This document shows, piece by piece, positions 10,511-23,041 of a stretch of 64,000 nt of DNA. The position numbers were made by a program, and so were the translations under genes. Numbering within the stretch: position 1 is the first letter of the stretch; every line of letters begins with the position of its first letter. The notes below the pieces were generated by a model. It did not search any database and had not been told where the DNA came from. It saw only the letters and a list, made by a program, of their open reading frames with translations. The DNA is taken from the NCBI GenBank assembly GCA_021397845.1, contig JAHSVC010000034.1, positions 1,178,001 to 1,242,000 of the forward strand, given 5' to 3'. The stretch is from Areca catechu. Lineage: Eukaryota; Streptophyta; Magnoliopsida; Arecales; Arecaceae.

Positions 10511-10614
10511 AGGGGGATCACGATGAGAGGCCTTGCCCCTGCGACCTCGATGGTTCTGGAAAGACCTTGCTCGTAGGTCAGAGATCAATTTTCTCGGTCA
10601 GCTGACCCAGTCTG
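10511..10614. other. GC-rich unassigned repeat DNA, left of solo LTR
   Basis: A short stretch that was contiguous with 12956 onward before the solo LTR inserted. No gene or family recognised. Confidence 0.5.
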
Positions 10615-12950
10615 TGTTGGGAATTGTGTCCCAAAGCCAATCGCCTGGGTTGTAGGCGGTTGTGCTAAGTATTATACTTTTTCAATGAATTAATAAAATA
10701 TTATTTTTGGCAGCTCATCACATATTGTATTTCCCTAAGAGAACTCTTTCCATGTGATGAAGTCCTTAGGACTACACTAATTTCGATACAGGGAGGATGT
10801 ATCGAGTAGTCCTTAAACCCAGTTCACAACCAAAGGACATATTATACTGGACGGCAATATATCAAGTATAGGTTGTTGTAGTTTACATCATTTGGTTGTC
10901 CTCTTAACCAAATGAGTGTGGTGACACTGATGTGATCTACAAGTGGGATATATGTGATATCTCAATGAACGTGACTCCGTGCAGTCCCTTTCTGTCAAAG
11001 GGATACTCATGATTGGATATGGGTATAAGTGTCCCTCTGACCTGAGGTCATCACGGTAGCTTGCAAGCAACTCCCTGTGCTTTGGTGCCGGACTACCCGG
11101 ATTTTTAATCCGGTGATGGAAGGTTTCTGGGTACAGGCAAGTACTTGTGGAGCAGTGATGGACCAAGATGGAATTGACCTGTCCAAACAGTTTGGATTGA
11201 ATGTCTCGCAGTATCTTAATTTAGAAAATTCTCGGCCGGGTAGCCCTAGTGAAGAGTCACTGGGCTTGCGAGGTTGAGACACGTAGTCGACTGACTCAGT
11301 CTGGGTTGGCAGCCCAATCTCAGTCGTCCTGAGCATTAGAGGTCAAATGGATGAATTATACGGTAACCATATGCCAGAGGTTCGATAGTTTGCTCCCGCA
11401 TCTTCGACCTATCCGGACACCGGGATCCATTGCTAGATGGTTTCCTATGCTGGTACTAGAATGGTTCTAGTGCTACCGTTTAGGTTCGAACCTATGAGGT
11501 CACACGCCACAGAGGATAACTCTATGATCCGGATACCGATTACGATTGGGAATCGTCTCGGTTTCATGGTCTCAGTATTTTTTGAGCACTCATTTTTCCC
11601 ATCTTGCCCTTGTCTGTGTCGACTGGAAAATGTTTCGGGTTGACCAGCTCTGCGCCAGGATTTTTCTGAATCGGCTTTGAACTGATTCGGAGTTCATTTC
11701 GGCCTCCAATTGGTTGTGAACCAATTGAACCCAATTTTTTGGGTTGAACCAATTAAATTAAATTGAACCCCTTTTAATTGGACCGGTTTTTTGAACCTAG
11801 GATTGAACCAACCGTTTGGTTTAAATGGTTATGAACCAATTTCCTTTGGACCGGTTTTGAACCGGTGCTCTTTCTTTCACCGTGTAAATTTTTACACGTT
11901 GGAAGACCAAACGACCGAAATCGCTGGGCAACGTCTCTTCTACTCCCTCCACCGGATGGCCTTTCACCCTTCGTTCATTGCAGGTTAAAGGGTGTAACGC
12001 TACCGTTCCCTGCCTCTCCCTCTCCCACGTCCCTGCTGCCTTTAAATTTATGCAATCCCCTGTTTCAGAACGAGGTTCTTTTTGATCACCGTGCAAAACA
12101 CCAGGGCGTCTTTCTTTGTGAGGCTGTGTGTTCTCCCTTTTTTGAGAGCTCCAACCTTGCTTCCATTGAGTGATCCTTGGGGTGGGATTTGGAGTGTGTG
12201 AGGGAGAGAAACAAGGCATCAATCTCCTCTTTAAAGTGCTCAAAATCCCTGCTGTAGCAATTCTGTTTTGCTGCAGCAACCTGTGACCGTGAACCATCTT
12301 CCGGTGGCTAGCACCGCACGTGGAGAGGGATCGCAAAGCCCCGGGCATGTCTCCCCTCTAGTGGGAGTATTCTTCTACTCCTCGGAGCAAACCACGCGAG
12401 CCGGGATCACTCCAGTTGCCCGAAATCCAACGACGAAGACAGCTACTCTGTTCTGCTGCCATTTTCGCACAGCAGACTTCGGCAAATTTTTATGATTTAT
12501 TGGCTTAGTTTTTCTTGCAGAAACTAGTGCCAAATCGAAGAGGACTTCCTTAAGAATCTACAGCTCAGATTTGGGAGCGATCGGAGGTCCGGAAGGCGGC
12601 GTTCCGGGGACTTTTCGGAAGCCCAGTTTTCAGCCCAAGGTGGAAGACGACTGGAATAACTTTATTCCAGTTATTCCAGTCTATTCCAGGTTTATTCCAG
12701 ACTTATTCCAGCTAGGAATAAGGTATGTTTTTGGGTTTTATTTTCGGTGCATGTGTAGATCTAGATTTATTAAAATATTTATAAATATTATATGTCCTGT
12801 ATCATGCCAATACATGCATCTTGCATATGTTAGATCCTGTGCGGAGTAGGTATTTTCCATATTTATTAAAAATGTTTTAAAATACTTACCTATTCCCTGT
12901 GCTGTTGCATGCTTAGCATAGGCACCTGCAACCACATGTTTTTACTTTCA
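10615..12950. mobile_element. Solo LTR, about 2336 bp, TSD GTCTG
   Basis: Starts TGTTGGGAATTGTGTCCC and ends ACTTTCA (TG...CA). It is flanked by the direct repeat GTCTG at 10610-10614 and 12951-12955. It lacks coding domains, PBS or a second LTR copy, so a solo LTR left by LTR-LTR recombination fits best. The start resembles large Copia LTRs, but I cannot name the family. It includes a run of TTATTCCAG-type repeats near 12655-12715. Small ORFs inside are not supported. Confidence 0.7.
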
Positions 12951-12955
12951 GTCTG

Positions 12956-14411
12956 GTGTCTCTTTGTCGAGGTCCTGTGGCTTCCCCGGTGGTCTGCTGT
13001 GGCCCGCGGTAGTGAAGGCCTTCCTTAGAATGACTATAGGCTATCACGGGGCATGGCGGCTTGGGCCGCGGGAGTCCCTGGCTGCTGGTGGGTGGCCAAA
13101 GACCAGTGCTGGTGCTGCAGCTGGCGCAATGCTGTAGTGAGACTCTGCATCTACTAGGCGAGGGCAACCAGCTGAGCATCTATCGGAGGTGGTTGAGATG
13201 GATCAGGGAGCTCCCTTTCTGGACTGTGCGGGTCCCCACGGGAAGGGGGATCTCTTACACGGCTGGTGAAGACTTCTCTTACTTGCATCGTCACTATCCT
13301 TCTAGTGGGTCACTTGTAAGGGGATTGGGTTGGATCAAAATGTGTCCTACCCGCCCCTTCCTAGCATGCCAATCTATTGCCGCCCGATCGCCATGGCCTG
13401 TAGCTGAAGATGGCCTCAGACCGTGCCCCTATCGCTTAGGATCCTGCTCGGACTCCCAGACCTACAAAACAGAGTTAGAGATCCAGGCCGATGATCCCAA
13501 CGGGGGCACTCCGATGCTCAAGTCAGTGGCAATCCAAGGGAACAGATCCTCTCAATCGAGCCCCGAAGGTGGACTCCATGCTAGGAGGAGAACTTTGTGA
13601 AATGAGAGAGTGAGTAGGCGAGAGCAGAGCGAGGGAGTGGCAGCGGAGGAGAGCCTGAGCTGGGTGGCTGTGTCCGTCGAGACCCTTTCCATGGGTCTCT
13701 GGTAACCTTCCTGTATGCCGCTCCCTCTTGCTCGTTGATGACCTGACTCAACTTCGCTTGAATTGACTTGAATTGACTTACCTCGTTTGAACCTTGGAGG
13801 ACCCATTTTAGCTAGGGTCATTGCGCGCCGCTTACCTCAGGATCTTCCCCTCACTCGCAGGCACGTGCAGTGATGCTCGGTACCATGCGCGAGGTACCTT
13901 TTCCCATCCGTGATAGGGAACAGTACGGCACGTGCTGACATTCCTTCTGGTCACTCCATTTTAGGAAGCATGGCAGACCTTCGATTGATGGCGGATGCCC
14001 CCTGGATCCGAATCTGATAGTTGATTTCCTCTTCTGAGGGGTGCAGATGGTTGGTAGAGAGTGCAGTGCCTTGATCGGGGAGCTCTTTCCTTCTTGGCGT
14101 AAGTGGTAGCTGGGACTATCATTGTGGCCTGGCTGGTGCTTCCTCTGTGGTCCTTGGGAGGCTCACCGCCATCCAGTAAGGTGGTGCATCCTTTTGCTGC
14201 AGGTCTCCTTGTCCGAGGTGGAGTCGATCTAGAGATGTGGAGCTCGACTTTGGCCATGGCATCTCAACTCGAAGGGAGCACAGCAAGACGAAGGAGAGGT
14301 GGAGTTCGACTTAGGCCATGGCATCTCGACCTGTAAGGAGTGCAGCCAAGCAAAGGAGAGGCGAAGCTCGACTTCGGCCATGGCTTCTTGACCCGAAGGG
14401 AGCGCAAGCCG
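12956..14411. other. GC-rich unassigned repeat DNA, probably remnant of a large Gypsy LTR
   Basis: About 1.45 kb, GC-richer than the flanking elements, with no convincing protein. A string near 13513 (CTCCGATGCTCAAGTCAGT) resembles one near 34598 (CTCCGACGGTCAAGTCAGT) in the candidate solo LTR inside CACTA. This suggests a related LTR type. No ends or TSD found. Confidence 0.4.
14229..14411 (+). repeat. 62 bp tandem repeat, about three copies
   Basis: Units around AGCTCGACTTTGGCCATGGC recur at 14241, 14303 and 14365 (spacing 62 and 62) and stop abruptly where LTR1 of element F begins at ~14412. Confidence 0.75.
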
Positions 14412-16321
14412 AAATGACTTGTAAATAAACCCTAAGCCCCAATTTTAAAATCCTAATTTCAATATGGGCTTAGTTTTTTTTTTAAAATTATGTTATTTTG
14501 GCCTAGTTGGGTTTAGTCCCAAATCCTATTTACCAGATTGAGCCTTTTTGTTTTGAGATTATGCCTTTTGATCAAATTAGGTTCCTATTGATCAAGTTGG
14601 GTTTTAAATTAGTTTCAGTTGAGATCTTTAGTTATTTAGTTAGTTGAGTCATATGATTAGTTATTTTAATTGGGCCCTGTAATACAAGAGGGGATCCAAA
14701 TCAAGACACCATGTGCCAAATCAAGACACCATATGCCAACCCAATTCAAGACATGTGCTAACCAATTCTTAGTGCCACGTGCTAACTAATTATTGGTGCC
14801 ACATGACAAGTCATCAAGGTGCCATCTCATCACATGCCATGTTACATCATCTTGGACACCAAGCTAAGTCATCATGCCACGTCATCACCTTATGCCACAT
14901 CACCATGTCATGGAGCCTTGTCACCCACCACTTGGAGTAGTATGCCTCACCACATCACCTTGGATGGCCAACTCAATGTCAAAAGATGGTTGTCTTTTAT
15001 TTTTATCAAGACATCAAGATGTTAAGACAATATTTGAAGTTCAAGTTTACCCTAAAGGGAGGGCAACTCATTTTTTTCTCTCATTTTTGTCGCCCATTTG
15101 AAATCCAAGTTGATGCCATTTAAAGAGAAGTAAGATGGAAGGACTCTCATCTCATTTAGCACCTGATTTCACCTTCTCTTTATCGCTCAAAATTCAAGGG
15201 AGCACTAAGGAGTCTAATCTTATTTATCTACTTCAAAAGAGTCCAAGATAAGGCATTCTTTCAAGTTTGAAATACAAAAAAATAGGAGAAGGATTGATGC
15301 CAATTTTGAGGAGTCGATCAAGATAAGAGAGGCACCTTACCGCACCTCATCCCATCTTAATTTTGTCATCAATATCTCATGGAGTGCCACACCTCTTTCT
15401 CATTTCCCACTTGGATAAAGCCTACCACTACATGTCGCCCAAGTGGATGAAGTCCAAATACCAAAAGTTCCATGATGCCAAGAGAAGGATTCAAGAGGAG
15501 TTGCTGCCCAAGAAGATCTAATTCCATGAAGTTCTTGCCTTTCTAACAAGAACTCTATACTTTGTAACCCTTACAATTCTAGTTGGTGGTCTATAAATAC
15601 CACCATCAACCCCTTTTATAAAATTGATTTTTATTCATGAAATAAAAAGATATTCTCTATCATTCCTTTGCTGTGATGGCATCGTGGGGTGAGAGGCCCA
15701 AATTCCTTTGTTCTTTGGAGCATCGTGGGATGTGAGGCCCTAAATTTCTTTATTCTTCGGAGCATCACGGGGTGTGAGGTCCTAGTTATCCAACCATCAG
15801 AAATCCTAGTAGACAACAACAAGCTTTTTCTCCTTTTCTCTTCCTTCAAAAAAATACCTTCTTCCTTCCACATTTTTTTTACTTGAGTGTTGTGACCGAT
15901 TGCAGGTGATCGAGATCTGAAGTAATGGTGATTCTTGCTTAGGAACCAGTTGTGTTGAAGATTGGAGCCCGAGGATCGATAATCTTGAAGTCCTACCGCA
16001 AGATCCTAGAGTACCGATTTAGATCCACAACAAGAATGATTCAGATCTTCATTGCGAAAGTAAAAACCCTTTTCTAACTCTTTATTTCTGATCCTTTCAA
16101 AGTAGGAACCCTATTTTATGGTGGTTTCTTAATCACCAAGTTCTGTTTCTAATTAGTTTCCTTGATCTACATTGCAGGCTTCATAACTAGTTGACAATTT
16201 CTTTCAATTAATTGCTTTGAGTCTTAATTCTGATAAATTCCAGAAAATTAATTTTCTATTTAATCTCTAAACTTAGTTTTTTTTAATCAGTAGATTAGTT
16301 TGCATATTTTGCCCCGCATCA
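14412..16321 (+). repeat. LTR1 of element F, lacking its first ~140 bp
   Basis: Homology with LTR2 begins near 14412 (GTAAATAAA...) and runs to the GCCCCGCATCA end. The first ~140 bp present in LTR2 and LTR3 are missing and replaced by unrelated GC-rich DNA. TATA box TATAAATA at 15592-15599. It contains a threefold ~46 bp repeat (near 15675-15785, each with GAGCATCG...GGTGTGAGG) also found in LTR2 and LTR3. Confidence 0.88.
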
Positions 16322-16325
16322 TCTT

Positions 16326-16337
16326 TGGTATCAAAGC
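16326..16337 (+). other. Primer-binding site, first internal copy of F (one mismatch)
   Basis: TGGTATCAAAGC differs by one base (G to A) from the tRNA-Met complement seen in the second copy at 22193. It lies four bases after the LTR end. Confidence 0.8.
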
Positions 16338-16955
16338 AGGTTAAACTAGGGTTTAATTTGCTAGTTGTTGAAATTCTGCATACCTAGTTATAGGCTGAAA
16401 TTAAAATTGCATAAAACTAATGTTAAAAAATCCAAAAAAATTATTAATTAATTCTTTGTTATTCCTCTATTAATCATTCATCTGATCTCAAAAAAAATTA
16501 GAAAAAAAAAATTATTTTATTATTTCTAGTGGAAGGAAATCATACCTCCTGAGCGAGTATATGAAAGTATACTATCATGACCCATGGGAGTAATGAGCTA
16601 CGGCCGGATGTGATATCCTGATATTGGAAATCTGATTGGATCTGAAATCTAATCTTGATAATTGAAGAAAAAAAAGGTTTTATTTTTTGCTATTTTTTGT
16701 TTTAAGTTTCATTGCGCATATTAGGGTTTCATCTTTATGTGCATACATTGTTAACCAAATCTTAAGGGCACTTCTACTATCTCATATCAAGACAGGATTT
16801 TATCACCTATCCTGGGCACACAACAAGTCCCTTTGCATCGAACCTAAGCATAATTAAAATTAATTAGAAACCTAAAGCATCTTAGGGACACCAACAAGGT
16901 CGGGTTCCAAGTATTGTATGAAAGCTAGTGCACTTAATCCTTTGATTATCTCTTG

Positions 16956-17573
16956 TGATGAGGGACAAATGGGGTAGGATCGTTGGCGAGCCTAGAAGTC
17001 ACCTAAATTAGGGTACTATTTTTTTTGGTATTTTTTTCTCTAAGGGTGGCGAAGGAACAGTGGGGATGTAGGATAGGAATCTGGATCTCATGGACTTTGG
17101 GACTCACCCTAACGAAGAGACCTCTCACCTCTAGGGCATTACACCCTCCTCGATACTTGGAGGTGCTAGGATGGATCTCAAAGTCCATGAGGGGATAAAG
17201 AAGATGGAATGGATAGAGGGATAACTGGGCATCATGCCCACGCCCGAAGGCGAAGGACAGAAGAATCACTCTTCTAAAAAACTTAAATTTTTTCTCCAAA
17301 AACTTTTTTTTACAAAGGACTGAGAGTGGTATTTATAGACCTGTCCAACCCTCATTTGAATTTGAATACAGGATAAAAAGATAGGGATGACTCAAATTCA
17401 AATACAAGATAGGATAAGATAAGCCTATCCATATCTCAATCCTAACCAACCAAATCCTAATTCAAATTTCAAATAAAAGATAAATTCTAAATTTATTCTA
17501 GATATGCTCTGAAACTCGTGCAGCTCCAAGATTTGCGCTTGCTCCAGGATCCGTGCTAGTGATGTCCCCATCA
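16956..17573 (-). mobile_element. Solo LTR, 618 bp, TSD TCTTG, inside first F internal copy
   Basis: Starts TGATGAGGGAC and ends GTCCCCATCA, an 11 bp imperfect terminal inverted repeat. It is flanked by TCTTG at 16951-16955 and 17574-17578. The second internal copy of F has the uninterrupted site at ~22808-22820 (one TCTTG followed by AATC), giving an empty-site comparison. A minus-strand TATAAATA near 17330 suggests minus orientation. No coding domain. Confidence 0.88.
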
Positions 17574-17799
17574 TCTTGAATCGGTGTCTAAGGCTAGAGG
17601 TCTAGAGGCAAACGCCCTAAGCGGACTCATGGTTTTTAATTAGGACCCTACGAGAGCAAGGGAGCCTCCCACGACCCCATCTCTTACTTGGCTGGTGGAC
17701 AGGATAATTGCTAAATTGGCTATAATTTGAGCTGACCCATTCTACTTGAGCTCTAGGTCTAAGAAACTCTAGTTTGATTTTCTTGTGTGATTGCATTGC

Positions 17800-19000
17800 A
17801 TGTCTACTAGATCAGGAACACCATATCATTAGCCCAAACCCAACCCAGCCTGACATGGAATCCAGCTTTGAAACCTTCCTTAGGACCATGAATGAATATC
17901 TTGCCCAACTAAACCATAAGTTTGACCAAGCGTACCATAGGTTTGACCAGATAGGAGACCGTAGAGGAATCCTAGAGAGAACCCCTATGACCCGTACTAA
18001 GCCTAAACTTGAGACTCCATGTCCTACACCTCCCAACCCTATGATAGCCCATCGCCATGACCCAATTTGGAAGACTAGCCATAGGAGACCCAATTATGAT
18101 TTCATAGACCGTGATGAGAGAGCCACTAGGAACTTTAGAGTAGAAGCACCTACATTTGGGGGTGATATTGATCTTAAGAATTATATTGATTGGAAAGAAG
18201 GTATGGATCTATATTTTGAGAGGGAACTAATATCTGAGGAAAGAAAGTTTAAGTTTGCTAAGCTTAAGTTAGTATGCTAGGCTAGAATTTACTCGGATGA
18301 TGTTGAAAGAATGATTAGATGAAGAAGAGACATACTTATAACTACTTGGAGCGACATGAAACTTAAACTTAGGAAAAAGTACCTATCCAGATCATATGAA
18401 CCTAGTTTCTATGCACCTAAATCCTATGAACCTAGATCCTCTGTACCCAGATCCTTTATACCCAAGGAACCCATAACCTATAGATTCGAGCCCATGTCCT
18501 ATAAGCCCAAGGAACCCATAACCCCTAGGTATTAGCCTAGTGCCAGCCAGGTTTTCCTTAGTCAGCCTGAATCCTATAGGATTAGTAGCCCTAGATATGA
18601 GGCCAGTATTAGCCCACTATCCTTTAGTCAACCCAATTCTCATCCAAGCTGACTCAACCCTAATTCGAGCCAACCATTCCCCACTACCCCAGATCCTAGT
18701 CAATGTCTCCTTAGCCGTCCCACCCCTATTATCCCATTGGTCTACCAAGATGCCATTGAAGAGGAAGTGTATGAAGCCGATGTGAGCTTAGTAGATGAAT
18801 ATGAAGATGAGAGGATACAAGAGGTAGACCCCGAGTTAGTTGATCCTGACTATACCAAGACTAAAGCCAACCCAGAGTTAGCCAACCCTGACCTTACCCA
18901 AACTGAAGCTATGGTAGAAGGACCATTTGAAAAAGAGAATAATGTGGAGTTTGACCCTACTACTAGGACCTTACCCGAGGAAACACTAGAAGAGACTTAA
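17800..19000 (+). pseudogene. gag: Gag of element F, first copy (broken, no zinc knuckle)
   Basis: The family start MSTRSGTPYH at 17800 meets a stop 11 codons in (17830). The next usable frame is from 17855 (MESSFETFLRTMNE...). It gives a coiled-coil-like part, a Pro/Arg linker and the front of the capsid domain (YIDWKEGMDLYFE, FKFAKLKLV) up to a stop at ~18278. Fragments continue (LKLRKKYL), followed by SYEP/SYAP-type Tyr-Pro repeats (~18390-18540), YQPSASQV-like residues, and an acidic tail (EEEVYEADVSLVDEYEDE, ~18755-18815). In element A that tail follows the zinc knuckle, but here no CCHC knuckle is present. Unlikely to assemble particles alone. Confidence 0.85.
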
Positions 19001-19009
19001 GTCACAAAA

Positions 19010-20130
19010 TCGAGTCTTAAAATTTAAGAACCAGAAAAAATTATGGAGGACTTGATCTTTTCACTCCAGCACCCTCAGGTTGATTCACCCCTTTGGTCCC
19101 AATTGAAGATCTTTTTCCTGAAATCACTGACTCATCCTTCTATAAGGCTGACCTTTATTTACCTATTGATGTAACCCAATGTCCAAACCTTAAGGTCAGC
19201 CCCATTAACCCAGGATTATTCCATGAGCCCTTTTTTTATTTCCTATCCCACCAGGTTAGCCCCAAATCCACTTCTTATTTCCTATCCTAGCTTGAAGTTT
19301 TCACCTTTCTAGAGCCACCCGATTACATTTTGATGAAAATAGTAGGTTGAATAAGTTCTTTGAGCACATTCAATTTACTACCTATTTTTGACAGACCCTG
19401 TGGCATTTAGTAGGAGTCCATGCACCTTTCTCAACTACATGTCACCCACCGACCAAGGGTCAAACCCACATTTGTAGTTTGAGGTTTAGTTGAACCTCTA
19501 GTTTATTAGGTGTTGCTGAGTCATATGTTGAGCATGTTAGAGAGTTGCATAAGGAAATAAGTAAAAAAATTAATGAAAGCAACGAATCTTAAAAACATAT
19601 GGTTGATTTCAAAAAAAGACTCAAAGAATTCAGCGAAGGAGACTTTGTCATCGTTAGTCTACGACCTGAACGGTTCTCACTTGGAACCATAAAGAAGTTA
19701 TATGACTGTAGTAGTGGACCATACAAAGTAATTATGAAAATTGGACCTAATGTCTATGTGCTTAATATACCACCTGAGCTAGGTATTAGTCCTAATTTCA
19801 ACGTTTCAGACCTTATAAAGTATAGGGAGCCAATGTTGATATCTAGTGAGCCTTTTAGGCTTGATCCCATCCTTGAGAGTGAGCCAACCTATGAGTATCC
19901 ACCAGCCAAACTACTAGAACGGAGAGACAGGATTGAGCAGATCTTGGACGACAAGATTAACGCTACTCGGAGTAAAGATTATCAATGATATCTGGTTTAT
20001 TAGTAAGGATGACCTGAGATTGAAGATTCTTGTATCACTACAGAGGATTTGCAAAGGATTATCCTGACTTACTAGAACATTATCACAGCAGAGTTGACCC
20101 ATACTCGACAGGGTCGAGTTCCTCCCACCT
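19010..20130 (+). pseudogene. Integrase C-terminal remnant, element F, first copy
   Basis: After the gag tail the sequence jumps to late pol. Degraded pieces resemble the end of the integrase core near 19375-19420 (YF..TLWHL) and the linker ESYVEHVRELHKEISKKI (~19510-19565). The GPY/F region follows as an open stretch from 19599 (RLKEFSEGDFVIV...PYKVIMKIGPNVYVL), then the start of a chromodomain (RIEQILDD, ~19930). Stops at ~19987 and ~20001 and frameshifts break it. All catalytic pol domains are missing. It ends in the TCGAGTTCCTCCC string that precedes the LTR, as in elements A and C. Confidence 0.8.
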
Positions 20131-20139
20131 AGGGAGAAT

Positions 20140-22188
20140 TGGTATGGACACCGGAGCTAACACTAGAGTTGAAACTAGTAACACCAGAGCTGACACCAGG
20201 GTCAGAAAAAAATGATAGGTTAATCCCACATCCCTGTGGAGCACCTGTGAATAAAAGTGCTAAGCCCTTGCCCAAATCACTCGTAAATAAATTCTAAGCC
20301 CCAATTTTAAAACCCTAATTTCAATATGCGGCTTAGTTGCTTTTTTTTAAAATTCTTTTATTTTGGCCTAGTTGGGTTTAGTCCTAAACCCTCTTTACCA
20401 GATTGAGCCTTTTTGTTTTGAGATTATACCTTTTGATCAAATTGGGTTCCTATTGATCAAGTTGGGTTTTAAATTAGTTTCAATTGAGTTCTTTAGTTAT
20501 TTAGATGGTTGAGTCATGTAATTAGTTATTTTAATTGAGCCCTGTAATATAAGAGGGGACCCAAATCAAGACTCCATGTGCCAAATCAAGACACCATGTG
20601 CTAACCTAATTCAAGACATACGCTAACCAATTCTTAGTGCCACATGCTAACTAATTCTTGGCACCACATGACAAGTCATCAAGGTGCCATCTCATCACAT
20701 GCCATGTTACATCATCTTGGACACCAAGCCATGTCATCATGCCATGTCATCACCTTATGCCACATCACCATGTCATGGAGCCTTGTCACCCGCCACTTAG
20801 AGTAGTATGCCTCACCACATCACCTTGGATGGCCAACTCAATGTCAAAAGATGGTTGTCTTTTATTTTTATCAAGACATCAAGATGTTAAGACAATATTT
20901 GAAGTTCAAGTTTACCCAAAAGGGAGGGCGCCTCATTTTTTTCTCTCTTTTTTGTCACCCATTTGAAATACAAGTTGATGCCATTTAAAGAGAAGTAAGA
21001 TGGAAGGACTCTCATCTCATTTAGCACCTTATTTCACCTTCTCTTTGTCACTCAAAATTCAAGGGAGCACCAAGGAGTCCAATCTTATTTATCTACTTCA
21101 AAAGAGTCCAAGATAAGGCATTCTTTCAACTTTTAAATACAAGAAAATAGGAGAAGGATTGATGCCAATTTTGAGGAGTCGGTCAAGATAAGAGAGGCAC
21201 CTCACCGCACCTCAGCCCATCTTAATTTTGTCATCAATATCTCATGGAGCGCCACACCTCTTTCTCATCGCCCACTTGGATAAAGCCTACCACTACATGT
21301 CACCCAAGTGGATGAAGCCCAAATACCAAAAGTTCCATGATGCCAAGAGAAGGATTCAAGAGGAGTTGCTGTCCAAGAAGATCTAATTCCATGAAGTTCT
21401 TGCCTTTCTAACAAGAACTCTACACTTTGTAACCCTTACTATTCTAGTTGGTGGTCTATAAATATCACCATCAACCTCTTTTGTAAAATTGATTTTTATT
21501 CATGAAATAAAAGAGATATTCTCTGTCATTCCTTTGCTGTGATGGCATTGCGGGGTGAGAGGCCCTAAATTCCTTTGTTCTTCAGAGCATCGCAGGATGT
21601 GTGACCCTAAATTCCTTTATTCTTCGAAGCATCGCGGGGTGTGAGGTCCTAGTTATCCAACCATCAGAAATCCTAGCCGACAACAATAAGCTTTTTCTCC
21701 TTTTCTCTTCCTTCAAAAAAAAACCTTCTTCCTTCCACATTTTTTTTATTTGAGTGTTGTGACCGATTGCAGGTGATCGAGATCTAAAGTGATGATGATT
21801 CTTGCTTAGGAACCAGTCATGTTGAAGATCAGAGCCCGAGGATCGACAATCTTGAAGTCCTGCAGCAAAATCCTAGAGTACCGATTCAGATCCACAACAA
21901 GAATGATTCAGATCTTCGTTGGAAAGGCAAAAACCCTTTCCTAACTCTTTATTTCTGATCCTTTGAAAGTAGAAACCCTATTTATGGTGGTTTCTTAATC
22001 ACCAAGTTCTGTTTCTAATTAGTTTGCTTGATCTACATTACGGACTTCATAACTAGTTGACTAGTTTCTTTCAATTAATTACTTTGAGTCTTAATTCTGA
22101 TAAATTCCAAAAAATTAATTTACTATTTAATCTCTAAAATTAGTTTTTTTTAATCAGTAGATTAGTTTGCATATTTTGTCCTGCATCA
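20140..22188 (+). repeat. LTR2 of element F, shared middle LTR (2049 bp)
   Basis: Begins TGGTATGGACACC after GGGAGAAT and ends CTGCATCA. It serves as 3' LTR of the first unit and 5' LTR of the second. TATA box at 21457-21464. Very similar to LTR1 and LTR3, with scattered substitutions and small indels. Confidence 0.92.
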
Positions 22189-22192
22189 ACTT

Positions 22193-22204
22193 TGGTATCA
22201 GAGC
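22193..22204 (+). other. Primer-binding site, second internal copy of F
   Basis: TGGTATCAGAGC, a full 12-base match to the initiator tRNA-Met complement, four bases after LTR2. Confidence 0.88.
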
Positions 22205-23041
22205 AGGTTAAACTAGGGTTTAATTTGCTAGTTGTTGAAATTTTGCATACCTAGTTCTAGGCTGAAATTAAAATTGCATAAAACTAATGTTAAAAATTCC
22301 AAAAAAATTATTAATTAATTCTTTGTTATTCATCTATTAATCATTCATCTGATCTCAAAAAAAAATTAGAAAAAAAAATTATTTATTATTTCTGGTGGAA
22401 GGAAATCACGCCTCCGAGCGGGTATACAAAAGTATACTATTATGACCCATGGGAGTAATGAGCTACGGCCGGATGTGATATCCCGATATTGGAAATCTGA
22501 TTGGATCTGAAATCTAAACTTGATAATTGAAGAAAAAAATGTTATATTTTTTGCTATTTTTCATTTTAAGTTTCATTGAACATATTAGGGTTTCATCTTT
22601 GTGTGCATACATTGTTAACCTAATCTTAAGGGCACTTCTACTATCTCAGATCTGGACAGGATTTTATCACCTATCCTGGGCACACAACAAGCCCCTTTGC
22701 ATCGAACCTAAGCATAATTAAAATTAATTAGAAACCTAAAGCAGCTTAAGGACACCAACAAGGTCGGGTTCCAAGTATTGTATGAAAGCTAGTGCACTTA
22801 ATCTTTTGATTGTCTCTTGAATCTAGTGTCTAAGGCTAGAGGTCTAGACGCAAACGCCCTAAGGGAACTCATGGATTTTAATTAGGACCCTACGAGAGCA
22901 AGGGAGCCTCCCACGATCCCATCTCTTACCCGACCGGTGGACAGGGTAATTGCTGAATTGGCTGTAATTTGAGCTGACCCATTCTACTTGAGCTCTAGGT
23001 CTAGAAAACTCTAGTTCCATTTTCTTGTGTGATTGCATTGC
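22205..23041 (+). other. Leader of second F copy
   Basis: Non-coding, homologous to 16338-17799 of the first copy minus the 618 bp solo LTR. No gene seen. Confidence 0.7.

Noticed and set aside
11007..13600. Open frames of 60-180 residues in and after the 2.3 kb solo LTR
   Set aside because: No recognisable motifs, overlap on both strands, and they lie in LTR or unassigned repeat sequence.
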